Origin: Pterois miles
Taxonomy: Eukaryota > Chordata > Actinopteri > Perciformes > Scorpaenidae
DNA: 64,000 nt
Reading direction: 5' to 3'
Assembly (NCBI GenBank): GCA_947000775.1
Contig: CAMQGK010000637.1
Coordinates: forward strand, 23,614,001 to 23,678,000
Positions 11,242 through 20,783 of this stretch are shown here, piece by piece. The notes beneath the pieces were generated by a model that had not been told where the DNA came from, did not search any database, and saw nothing but the letters and a program-made list of their open reading frames with translations. The position numbers were made by a program, and so were the translations under genes. Position 1 is the first letter of the stretch. Every line of letters starts with the position of its first letter.

Positions 11242-11313
11242 TACATGACTGAAGTATGTGACACACAGATATTAGCAGACTAATATCTGTGTGTCACATA
11301 CTTCAGTCATGTA
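11242..11313. repeat. Perfect 33-bp inverted repeat with 6-nt spacer
   Basis: Arms 11242-11274 and 11281-11313 are exact reverse complements around the spacer gcagac. Either strand could form a perfect hairpin. No larger transposon around it is evident. Confidence 0.95.
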
Positions 11314-11558
11314 TTAAAACAGAGTACAATTTCACTACACTGATATTACTCTGTTTTTCTAATGTGGATATTAACACCTTCAGATTAAAACCAGAAATTG
11401 AGTCTTTGTCCTCACGGTTTCTTATCTGTGTATGAACAAACCCCAAGTGGCTTCACTATTGCAAAAAAAATGAGTATGAAGAATGACTCATTCTTAGAGA
11501 TTATTGTATTGTAAAATTCAGTGTACAGACAGTATAATCTGCAAATACAAGAGTTCAT

Positions 11559-11789
11559 CACCACTCCGTCTCTACAGTATTTTATTATCAGAAGAATCAG
11601 GCTGAAGTATCTCCAGTGTTATAATGAGTTTAATAGATTTTCTAAACCAGGGGTAAAAAAGGGCGTAGACCAAAGGGTTAAGACAGGAGTTGAAATAGAA
11701 CAGCCAGGCTTCTAAAGTTAAAGATGTGGTCTGGGCTGCAAAAGCAGAGCAGTAATATGGACAAAGGCATATCAGAAACACAACCACAA
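11559..11789 (-). pseudogene. Truncated TAAR 3' fragment (TM6-TM7 and tail)
   Basis: The minus-strand frame ends at 11572 and encodes FLICLCPYYCSAFAAQ, NSCLNPLVYALF and YPWFRKSIK, closely matching the 3' end of the gene at 7979-9224. Similarity includes the shared 3' flank (caccactccgtctctacag) and stops abruptly at about 11789, inside the codons before TM6. TM1-TM5 are absent. It lies just downstream of the complete gene 11894-13038, so it is a partial tandem copy and almost certainly not a gene. Confidence 0.85.
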
Positions 11790-11893
11790 AAGCACTTTAC
11801 CCAGAGTTTAGCATGTGTTATTCAGGCACTAAGTTGCACAGCCAAGAATATTTTTCTGTTTCTGTTTTCTGCAAAGGGACTGACTGACTCTCT

Positions 11894-13038
11894 CTACAGT
11901 ATGTTGGCATCACAGGAGCCAGGCTGCAGTATCTTAAGTGTAACAATGAGCTTAACTGATTTTCTAAACCAGGGGTAAAAAAAGGCGTAGATCATCGGGT
12001 TAAGACAGGAGTTGAAATAGAACAAACAGATTACAAAGGCGGCAGATGAGGCATTGAGCAACGTGTCCTGACCTGTAAGAGAAACACAATAATATGGGCA
12101 GAGACATAATAGAAACACAACTACAACAACGCCAAGATTCTTGGCCGCTTTCATTTCAGATTTTTTAGCAGTTACATTCAGTGAGACAGCGATAACGGCA
12201 ATATGAGAGCGCATGGCACGTGCCTGAGACACAGCCACCACAAATACTCTCATATACAGAACAACAATAACAGTAATGGGAACAATGAAGGAAACAATAA
12301 CATCTGCAAGTCCAGTAATATAGTCAATCACAAAGATGCACTCTCCAAAGCAGGCGTTATACCTGCCTGGTTGTTTCAGGGTATCCTTTAAAGTCAGACT
12401 TTGAGAGACTACAGAACATATCCAACACAGACAAACACAGACTTGAACTCTTTTTTGTGTGACTTTGGCGGAATAATGTAGAGGATCACAAATAGCCACA
12501 TATCGATCAACTGATATGAGCACCATGGTTCCTATAGAGGCAGAGGTAATAATGTATCCTAGATACTGATATACAGCACACATGAGGTCACCGAGGAACC
12601 AGCAGCCATCAATGAGCATAATTTGAAAGAACATGAGGAGGCCCACGAAGAAATCTGAGACAGCCAGAGAGAGGAGGAGGAGGTTGGTGGGGGTCTGGAG
12701 CTGCCTGGAGAGGAAAATCAGCAATATATTGATAATTATTACAGTATCAATTATCATGCAGAGCAAAAACTGAAATACAACAAAACATTATTGCCTCACT
12801 GTTTGCAATCAAATGATACTTGCTATTACTATCTACCAGTTTTACAAATGAATGAAATATCTGACTACTTGAAGTGGGAGATAGAGATGATAACCAGCAG
12901 GTTAAGAGCTGCAGTGAGCAGAGAGATGGAGGACAGCAGAACGTAATTCAGCATTGCCTCAAACTGAGAACGCATTGGCTTCCTGCAGGAGGTGTTGAGT
13001 TGTGGAAAGCAGAGTTCAGTTCCCACCCAGGTCTCCAT
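11894..13038 (-). CDS. Class III-like teleost TAAR, two exons, intact
   Basis: Exon 1 is 13038-12869 and exon 2 is 12704-11894; the intron is 164 bp with a GTAGTC donor and a CTCTCCAG acceptor, phase 2 as in the paralogues. The protein is 326 residues. Exon 1 starts METWVGTELCFPQLN, which aligns with METPEGAELCFPQLL of the neighbour. An upstream in-frame ATG at 13101 would add 21 residues but falls in the conserved leader and is not conserved in the other genes. Marks: TM1 in exon 1, Cys99 (3.25), Gly106 at 3.32, DRY 123-125, Asp at 5.42, SEMKAAKNLGV, CLCP in TM6, NPMIYAFFYPWFRKSVK and a full tail. It is closest to the 4286-5403 gene in TM3-TM4. Likely an olfactory receptor for an unknown ligand. 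Confidence 0.9.
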
Positions 13039-13095
13039 CAGAGAGAGAGAGAGGAGAAGCTGCTGAACTCTGGCAGCCTTCTGACCAAAGTTTTC
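13039..13095 (-). promoter_or_regulatory. Conserved TAAR leader / 5' UTR segment
   Basis: Minus-strand sequence aaaactttggtcagaaggct, followed by gccagagttcagcagcttctc, just upstream of the ATG matches the leaders of the other two complete TAAR genes. A CT-rich run separates it from the start codon. Confidence 0.5.
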
Positions 13096-13489
13096 AGTCA
13101 TTCATTTATCTCTATCTTCCCTGCCCACACCCTCTTCCTCCTGGAATCTACTGTTGTGTTTCTCTCCATAGAGATCTGTGCTCATCTTCCCCAGTGTTGA
13201 CTGTGATCTGGTCCAGAATCGAATTTGGCTGCTCTATCATACATGTTGCTCTCCATTGGAGTTTTGCCCTTATCTTAAGGTTTAGCACCCAGATTGTCCC
13301 AGTAGAGAGAAATCCCATTCACAGCACATGACTTTACATTTTCAGTTTCATCTTGTCAGGAAAGTTATAGTGTCTTTTAGAGTTCGCTAATCCATTGAAA
13401 TCATATTGAGCTGGGTTTTTCTGAGCTAACTCACCAGCAGGAGACACTGGGAGAGCACTGTGTTCTCTTGTTCTTCTCTCCACGCTTAC

Positions 13490-13600
13490 ACGGGGAGAAC
13501 ATGCAAACTCCACACAGAGGAGTTCATAGCCGGAGTCGAACCTGCGACCCTCTTGCTGTGAGGCGACAGTGTTAACCACTGCATCACCGTGCAGTCGTCT
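13490..13600 (-). repeat. Fragment of a teleost interspersed repeat
   Basis: Read on the minus strand, this has cggtgatgcagtggttaac, actgtcgcctcacagcaag and then tgtggagtttgcatgttctc. A plus-strand copy of the same family sits at 38195-38450 in the CTLA4-like gene. Confidence 0.7.
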
Positions 13601-13727
13601 AAGCCATTGTTATCTATTTTTGGTCTAGCTGGTCTCCTTTTGTAATAATTCATGTAGAATGTGCTGTAATGCACAATCATGTCATTCACATATTTTTTTT
13701 TTTCAGGACAACCTGTGTAAACCTGTG

Positions 13728-14060
13728 GGGGCGGCAGTAGCTCAGTCTGTAGGGAGTTGGCTTGGGAACCGGAGGGTCACCGGTTCAAGTCCCGATGGAC
13801 CAAGAACTGAGTGTGAACTGGTAGCTGGAGAGGTGCCAGTTTACCTCTTGGGCACTGCCGAGGTGCCCCTGAGCAAGGCACCAAACCCCCAACTGCTCGG
13901 GGCGCTTGTCAGGAGCAGCCCCCTCACTCTGACATCTCTCCATTGATGCATGTGCATGTGTGTGTTTCGGGTCTGCACGTACCGTGTATAAGTTAACAAA
14001 CAGAGTGTAAAAGTTGAATTTCCCCTTGCGGGACTAATAAAGGTTGATCTTCTCTTCTTA
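13728..14060 (+). mobile_element. tRNA-derived SINE, copy 1, with 18-bp target duplication
   Basis: The head has a box A-like tagctcagtctgtagggag and a box B-like ggttcaagtccc, followed by a non-tRNA body and a tail (gggactaataaaggttgatc). The same 18 bp, aacctgtgtaaacctgtg, flank it at 13710-13727 and 14061-14078, which marks the insertion. A second copy lies at 15164-15523. It landed just before an older copy of the same kind of tail. Confidence 0.85.
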
Positions 14061-14083
14061 AACCTGTGTAAACCTGTGTAAAA

Positions 14084-14146
14084 CTGAATTTCCCCACTGT
14101 GGGACTAATAAAGGAATATCTTTCTTTCTTTCTTTCTTTCTTTCTA
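14084..14146 (+). repeat. Older SINE/LINE tail with TTTC repeat
   Basis: Sequence aaactgaatttccccactgt followed by gggactaataaaggaatatc and a short (TTTC)n run. It is the 3' tail of the family that also supplied the tails at 6788 and 18186. Confidence 0.7.
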
Positions 14147-14365
14147 TCAGAAAATGCAGTATATGCTGCAGTGATGTGACATATTGTACAAAGATAAGAG
14201 AAGAAACCAAAGAACAAGATTTTATAGGCATTTGAAAAATGTTCTCCCGTCTTGGTAATCAGGAGGAAAAAATAAACATTCCATCTAACACACATCAAAA
14301 GCTGTTTACATTTTTTTTTACATAGAAGTCTGAGCGTTTTTCCATCTATTTTTCTATTTAAAAAA

Positions 14366-14787
14366 TTAGCTGTGACATGTCTCAAAGCAGTTCTTGTCTG
14401 ACACAGAGAGCCACACCTCACTCCTTATACCAGGGGTAAGACTGATTGATATGCCTGTCTGCCTGCAGTGTACACAGGTCTTGTGTCCACATGAGGCCCT
14501 CCTGCTTGCATCAGGTTGGTCAGAGATGTGGCCACTCGATGCTTTGGCAGGAGGCACAGCGTCTGTGACACCACACAACTGGACTGGCATTTCCTGCAGG
14601 AAGGCCCGGTGGGTCATGGGTTCCTCCTGCTTCTCTCTGCAGAGTTCCTTGTGAAAGAGGAAGCTGTTCGTTCCCATGACCTCTCTCATGCTGGGTTGGA
14701 TACTCTTCTGAAGGAAAAACAGAGGGGTTGGCATGTTGTCCTGCAGCAGAGGCGCTAGGCTTTTCAACAGCCTGCTGCATAACATCA
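14366..14787 (-). CDS. Unrecognised exon-like open frame
   Basis: On the minus strand a strong acceptor (tttatttgttttacag) ends at 14788. The frame then runs from 14785 to a TAA at 14366-14368. The predicted segment begins MLCSRLLKSLAPLLQDNMPT and includes PLFFLQKSIQPSMREVMG, FLFHKELCREKQEEPMTH and CGHKTCVHCRQTGIS. Base composition is richer in GC than the flanks and looks coding. There is no transmembrane segment, and a cysteine/histidine cluster near the C-end. I do not recognise the family. No partner exon was found upstream, so it may be a terminal exon of an unseen gene, a displaced exon or a pseudogene piece. Confidence 0.35.
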
Positions 14788-15163
14788 CTGTAAAACAAAT
14801 AAAAAACATTGAAATATCGCAGAAACCTTTTTTAACCACTGGAGAATTGATAAAAAAATATAAATAGTCCCTCCAAAATATCACATTACACCTTGAGGAA
14901 CACTACAGAAAAGTCCATGTTGTGGTTTGATATCAAAAACATTTGACATCTGGAGATTTCTGCAAGAATTGCATTTCTTGGCAATTGGATGGGGAGCTTG
15001 TCTGTTCTTGAAACTGCTCTGAAACCCCTTTATTTAATTATATTAACGATTCATGAGGCTGTGATTATCCTCAAGGTCACAACAGGTCATTTTATGGAGC
15101 GAGCTCAAGTTTTTTTTTAGAAAATAGTCTCACTGCAATGAAGTGGCTACTATTGGGATGAAC

Positions 15164-15523
15164 GGGGGCGGCAGTAGCTCAGTCGGTAGGGAGTTGGCTT
15201 GGGAATCGGAGGGTCACCGGTTAAAGTCCCGACATGACCAAGAACTGAGTGTGAACTGGTAGCTGGAGAGGTGCCAGTTTACCTCTTGGGCACCGTGGTG
15301 CCCCTGAGCAAGGCACCAAACCCCCAGCTGCTCGGGGCGCTTGTCAGGAGCAGCCCCATCACTCTGACATCTCTCCATTGTTGCATGTATATGGGTCCTG
15401 TTTGTGCATGTGTGTGTCTTGGGTCTGCATGTACCGTGTATAAGTAAAACAACAGAGTGTAAAAAATTGAATTTCCCCATTGTGGGACGAATAAAGGACT
15501 ATCTAAAAAGGACTATCTAATCT
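15164..15523 (+). mobile_element. tRNA-derived SINE, copy 2
   Basis: Closely matches copy 1 through head, body and tail (tagctcagtcggtagggag; tgtgggacgaataaaggact). Box B is altered to ggttaaagtccc, so this copy is probably transcriptionally weak. No clean target duplication was found. Confidence 0.85.
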
Positions 15524-15676
15524 AACATCATCACACATGAATACAACTGGACTCACTGGATCCAGTCTCAGCTTTACTGTCACACCAAATTTATACAATA
15601 CCAAGTCCTGTTTATAATATTCAAATACACCGTTTTATAAATGGATGAAAATCACATTTGTACTGCATGCAAAAAA

Positions 15677-15925
15677 AACTATGACTTGCCCCAAACTGCA
15701 TGTGATTATCAGAAAGTGGGCATGTCAGCAAAGAGGAGCAGCCCCTTTGAAAATCACCATGCCAGTTTTCCCTCGCCAAAATTTTGAATAGTTTTGTAGA
15801 GTTAGTCATTATTTTTCCTGATAAGCTAGGTTAGGTGTTACCATGATTGGTAACAATGGAATCCTTTGATTTTCTAGTTTAATATGATACCAATATCTTC
15901 AATCTAGCTTGAAAACTGAGCCCGC
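15677..15925 (-). mobile_element. Fragment of a dispersed DNA transposon family
   Basis: Contains aaactgcatgtgattatcag, agtgggcatgtcagcaaag and ccagttttccctcgccaaaa, which match the copies at 43866-44332 (same orientation) and 62525-63166 (opposite). Both ends are missing. Confidence 0.6.
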
Positions 15926-16508
15926 TACAACCTCTGAAATACAGAAGAGCAGCCAGGGTGGTTAAGTGGTTAATTGCAAATTATCTCAATTTATAAACTT
16001 GGAATCTGTGTGTAACTTTGGAGGCCCCTCATGTCCTGAAGTATATGTTTTTATCAAGTGGTTGCTACTTTCTATCTTGAGATGGATCCAAGATAACAAT
16101 TTCACAAAAAATATAGATCTTTCTCAGGACTTTGGACTGGAAACCCTTTGACTGCATATTTCATGCTTCTTGCCTGTACTACACATTACAAGTGTTCATG
16201 TTTAGACTTTTTAACCAAAACTGGTAAACTATTCCAGGTAACTGTAACTGACCACACCAAGACCTAGTACATAGAACAAGTAAAACAGTACATAGGCAAG
16301 TATTCGTGGCTTTTCTGTCAGCCACAAACAGCTGTTCTTGTTAGTCTTGTCTTTTATTTTATAAATAAGGAAGCATTTCTTGGTTGTGTTGAGAGAAAAT
16401 GGACCAAATTCAACATTTCCAGACAAAGAAAGTGAGGACTTTAGCATACTGTGGGTGTGTGTTGCTGACAAAGTTTGTATCTTACAATATGTTTTTCACA
16501 TATCTCTC

Positions 16509-16545
<37 letters not shown>

Positions 16546-18185
16546 TTCTACCTGACTGACCCAACCCCATGGAGACTTGATTTGTGTCGAGCACTTAACA
16601 CAACAAACAGCCACTTACAGCTAATGCTCTCTGATGAATCACCCTCGTTAAGGATTCACACCTTCTTGTATTCATGTCAGATGATTTAAACTCTAATCTC
16701 AGGGGGATCATTCCAATCAGAGGTGTTAAGAAAATCATCCAAGTTCCAAAGTAAACATATGATGTAAAACCCACACATCAACACATGATGCAACTTCTTC
16801 TGACAAGACCAACAACTGAACAGAGTGCTCAGTCAATTAAAAGTTTTTCATGTACTTACAATTCATGCAAATCTAAACTCTGATTTCATTGCATTGTTAA
16901 TACTAATAATGCATAATATATAGTAATGCACTTCTAATATTGTAAAATCCTTCAACAAGTCACACAAAGGTTCCATAACCTTATGATAATATCCTCTGAG
17001 TCAGAAGAGGCCTCATGACGATGGATGCACTGCAAACTAATGCTTATGTCATTCTTTCAAAGTTTTACATAATGCTGTCTCCTTTGCATTTGATATAACT
17101 GAGTGAAACAACCAAAAATTGTCTTCATTTTGGGCTCAAGAGTAAATACTAATAAGAGTACTAAAGTATTATGTATAAAGAACAGTGACTGAATGAACAT
17201 TTACTGAATGTGCATACTAATTAGAGACAAATAAATTCAGCAGCAAAACTGAACCGTGGACTGCCATTGTGAAGGATCAAGTTTGGCATTTTGGCCGTCA
17301 CCATGTTGTTTTTTTGCAACCAGAGGTGACAGGTGGAGCTAAGTACATCTGAATGCTGAATAGGACATTCTCAGGTGACCAAAAAGGTTATAATTAACTT
17401 TCATAAATTCACTGTGAAAGGATTAAAGTTGTAAGAAGAAAACACGGCCAACTCCCCGACTGGACAACACCATGGTAGCGACCTGTCAATCACAATGTAG
17501 GCCTTAAAGCATGCCCTGCTTTTAACTTTAAAAAATGTTAAAGTTTAAAGCTGGGTATGCTTTAGGGCAAGGCTGCAATTACCATGTCAGCTTCCATATT
17601 GCTACCATGAAGAAGAAGATTGCTCCAGCTTATTGCTCACTTTCTTGTTCAGTCAGTAAGTAAGGGGAGGACAAAGGTGTGGTAATGATTCAAACTGATG
17701 ACAGATTAAATATGCAGTGTTGATCATTAGACATGAATATTCTGCTTTGTGGAAATATTATTATTGGCCTACTTTTGCTCTCTAAGACAGAGCGACACTC
17801 GCTGGATTACAGAGATAAGACTTGGAAACTGAGATGCACCTCAACGTCATAGGCTGCGCCAGCTCACCACTAGAATGTTAAAAACCTGTTTTTTATCCTT
17901 ATTTTCTATTTGACTCTAAATAAGTCCATAATTTACTAAATGAACATCATGCTGTACTGAAGAAGACTTGAAACTAGCAACTGAGACCATAAACTCATGT
18001 TTACAATGTTTACTGAGGTAATAAATCAAGTGAGAAGTAGGCTCATTTTCTCATAAACTTCTTTACAATCAGGCTGGTGGTTGTCTCCTGTTAGACTGTC
18101 AAAATGAGAAAAATGAGAAAAATAACCGCTTCAGTCCACGAGGAGCTACATTAGCATTAGCAAACGGTTGCCACATCTAGCCTTA
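15926..18185. other. Intergenic, no gene seen
   Basis: AT-rich sequence with a short CA microsatellite (16514-16541) and no recognised coding or repeat family beyond it. Confidence 0.45.
16514..16541. repeat. (CA)n microsatellite
   Basis: About 14 uninterrupted CA units. Confidence 0.95.
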
Positions 18186-18240
18186 TTTTAAGATAAGATA
18201 AGATAAGATATTCCTTTATTGGTCCCACAGTGGGGAAATT
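18186..18240 (-). repeat. LINE/SINE tail
   Basis: Four aagat units followed by attcctttattggtcccaca and gtggggaaattc: the reverse complement of the tail seen at 14084-14146. Confidence 0.75.
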
Positions 18241-19154
18241 CACATTAATATTACCATTGATAACGTTACATGAATCTTGAAACACTACCGCACAAATTAG
18301 CATATAAGTCTGAGGCTAAAGTAAAGCAAAATGAGTTCTCTGTCTGTCTGACGCCACTCGACCCTGAAATATGCAGGTTATGCAACAAACTGGTGAACAC
18401 TGAGTTATGAATGCATGTTATCAATAGCACCTTTAACTATGCAAATCTATAAATGCAGATTGGAGGATATGATGATAAATCATTTAAAAATGTGATGAAC
18501 AAGTAGAATAAGGAGCTGTAGCCGAGTGTGTGCACCTGTTGTTATATTTTTCATATTGGCTGCATATTTACATATGACATTTGCTATGTTTCCATTAAAA
18601 AACATGACAAGATGTTTTTGTTTCGCTTCAGGCAGCTCCACACCTTCACTAACATTTTTGCAGTCTCACCAGTTCACAGAGCGTCTCACTGCTTTTGTTG
18701 TTCTTTGACATCCCCTTTGTCAAGAAGAGTAATCTGTTTGTCTATATTTAGACAGTCCTGCTACAGTCTGTCAGTACAGCTTAGTAGCTGTTGACTTTAT
18801 GTTATCCATAAAAATGTCATTATTGTCCTTTTTTACTACAACTGTGCATGACAGTGTGAAAAAACCTTAACAGGTGACTGAAATCAGGGTTTATCCACAA
18901 CATAGTATTTGTTCAAAGATATGTTGAATAAATGCACTGAATAAAAATCCTTAAAGCAACAAGTGGCTGGTGTTGTAATGGAAATCTGCAGAAATAATGC
19001 CTGTAAACTGCCTCTGTTGCCCATTGTCAGTGTTATGACTACAATACAACTTGCTGCCCTCTTTTAACCATATAGGTATACATCGTATGTAGCAGATGAT
19101 GCTCTTAGCCATTCCTGTATTTTAAAAGACACAAGGACTGGAAATGTGGCTGCA
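18241..19154. other. Left flank of the LTR element; weak receptor-exon-like relic
   Basis: No gene. At about 18620-18655 the sequence ttcaggcagctccacacctt followed by cactaac resembles the acceptor and first codons of TAAR exon 2 (18 of 22 bases after the AG). The similarity ends at once, so it may be chance. Confidence 0.3.
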
Positions 19155-19680
19155 TGTCAGGAAGTATAAATGTTAATCTTTAATTTCTGGTTGCATGCTT
19201 TTATTTTGGCGCACTTCCTGTTTTGTTTGCATTCTAACCTCTCCTCTCGTTGCAGTTCACTTCACTCCCTGCCCTGCTTGTCTCCTGCCTTCACGTTAGA
19301 GCACCTCCTCCCGTCATGATTATCATCACTAGTCACCTGCGTCTGATCATCATCCCCTGCCCTGATTGTGTTCACCTGTGTATAGTTATCCACCTCCCTC
19401 ACTAGTATATAATGTGTCCTCCCTTTTCCTCCTGTGCCAGTTCGTCTTTAACTGTTTAGTGAAGCGTACCCGCCAGCTCCCAGTGTTTTTGTCTTCTAGT
19501 GTTCAGACCATAGCCTGTATTTTTGACTTCGCCTCTAGCCTGCCGATTTAACTCTGTTTGCCTCGCTGACTGCTTTTTGTGTAACGACCAACCGCCTGTA
19601 ATAAAGACTTTGATTTTTGCCCGACTCCCTGCCTCTGAATCTGCGTTTGAGTTCACCTGAGTCCGAGTTCAGTCCTGACA
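19155..19680 (+). repeat. 5' LTR
   Basis: TATA box TATATAA at 19406-19412, an aataaa signal near 19600 in the 3' part, and terminal inverted TGTCAG/CTGACA. A transcript starting about 30 bases after the TATA box would begin near 19436. Confidence 0.95.
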
Positions 19681-19682
19681 GT

Positions 19683-19692
19683 ACGACCTGGC
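19683..19692 (+). promoter_or_regulatory. Probable self-primed primer-binding site
   Basis: ACGACCTGGC, two bases after the LTR, is complementary at nine of ten positions to GCCAGTTCGT at 19436-19445, the predicted 5' end of the RNA. No standard tRNA-type PBS is evident. In the Tf1/sushi group the RNA 5' end primes its own reverse transcription; the fit here is inference from position and pairing. Confidence 0.55.
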
Positions 19693-19697
19693 CAACT

Positions 19698-20783
19698 ATG
19701 GACTCAGCAGATTCAGAGCAGGTTCGGTCCGCTATCATGGCGCAGGGAGAGCAGATCAACCTGCAGGAGGATCGCCTCTCCGCCGTCTTTAAAGAGGTAA
19801 AACAGATTAATGATCTTCAAGGACAGTTTCGCTCATCCGTCGGAGATCAAATCACCCGGTTAGGAGCACAGATGCAGACGCTCCTAACCATGATGAACAC
19901 TCATCCGACTCCCGGCGCAGACGCCGCTCCTCCACCGGCGTCTGTCTTCCACGAGACGCCGGCTCCGCTCCCGATGCCGGTCCCCGCGCCGGCTGGTTCT
20001 GCATCCCCACACCTTGCCAAGCCGGAGCGGTTCACGGGAGATTCCGGTGGCTGCCGCGCTTTTCTGGTGCAATGCAGTCTTCATTTTGAACTGCAGGCAG
20101 CCCAGTTCCCGACCGAGCGCTCCAAGGTGGCTTTTATGATCACCCACCTGGCTGGCAGGGCTGAAGCGTGGGCAACCACCGAATGGGCTCGGGGCTCCCC
20201 GGTATGTGCATCACTCAAACTTTTTACTGACTCTCTGCGCAAAATTTTTGACCATTCTGCCCCAGGTCGGGAGGCTGCACGGGCTTTGGTGGGACTTCGG
20301 CAAGGCAGGAGGCGGGTCTCAGACTACGCTATCGAGTTCCGTACTCTGGCCGCTGACAGCGGATGGAACGACGCGTCGCTGATGGACACCTTTCTGCACG
20401 GCTTGTCGGACCCCGTGAAGGATCAGCTCGCCCCTCTGGACCTGCCTGTGGACCCCAACTCCGTCATCGCGCTTGCCATCCGCATAGACAACCGTCTATG
20501 GGAAAGAGAGAAGGAGAAGGACAGACGCCGAGGCGCCGTTCCACCGTTCGCCCAGACGAGGCACTCTCCCGGCCAGCGCGCCGGTTGGCGTTCTTCCTCT
20601 GTGGTTGCCGCCGAGGGCTCTCCATCTCCCCCTAGTGGGAGGGATGAGCCCATGCAGATCAGCAGGGCAAAACTATCCTAGGAGGAACGCCAGTGGCGCC
20701 TGCGGGGGGGTCTCTGTATATACTGTGGCCAACCCGGCCACTTTCTGTCCGCCTGTCCAGTAAAAGAGATGACTCACCAGTGA
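19698..20783 (+). pseudogene. gag of the Ty3/gypsy element, with internal TAG
   Basis: Starts MDSADSEQVRSAIMAQGEQ only 17 bp after the LTR. The capsid-like part (about residues 110-260) has the retrotransposon-gag pattern. The frame stops at TAG 20679-20681 after 327 codons. The same frame then continues through a CCHC knuckle (Cys codons at 20715 and 20724, His, Cys at 20754) to TGA at 20781-20783. Since the nucleocapsid knuckle lies after the TAG in frame, the TAG is more likely a nonsense change than the natural end; read-through is the alternative. Confidence 0.85.

Noticed and set aside
13039..13101. In-frame ATG extending the 11894-13038 TAAR by 21 residues
   Set aside because: The extension lies in the leader shared with the other TAARs, where one paralogue has a stop; the downstream ATG aligns with the paralogue's start.
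13728..13800. tRNA gene (boxes A and B), also at 15164
   Set aside because: No closed cloverleaf or anticodon arm. The same head is repeated with a long SINE body and tail.
19366..19551. Small frame in the 5' LTR (and its twin in the 3' LTR)
   Set aside because: It sits in LTR sequence over the TATA and R regions, with no known protein.
20705..20711. Slippery heptamer GGGGGGT for gag-pol frameshifting
   Set aside because: It lies before the gag zinc knuckle, so shifting there would drop the nucleocapsid; no downstream structure was verified.
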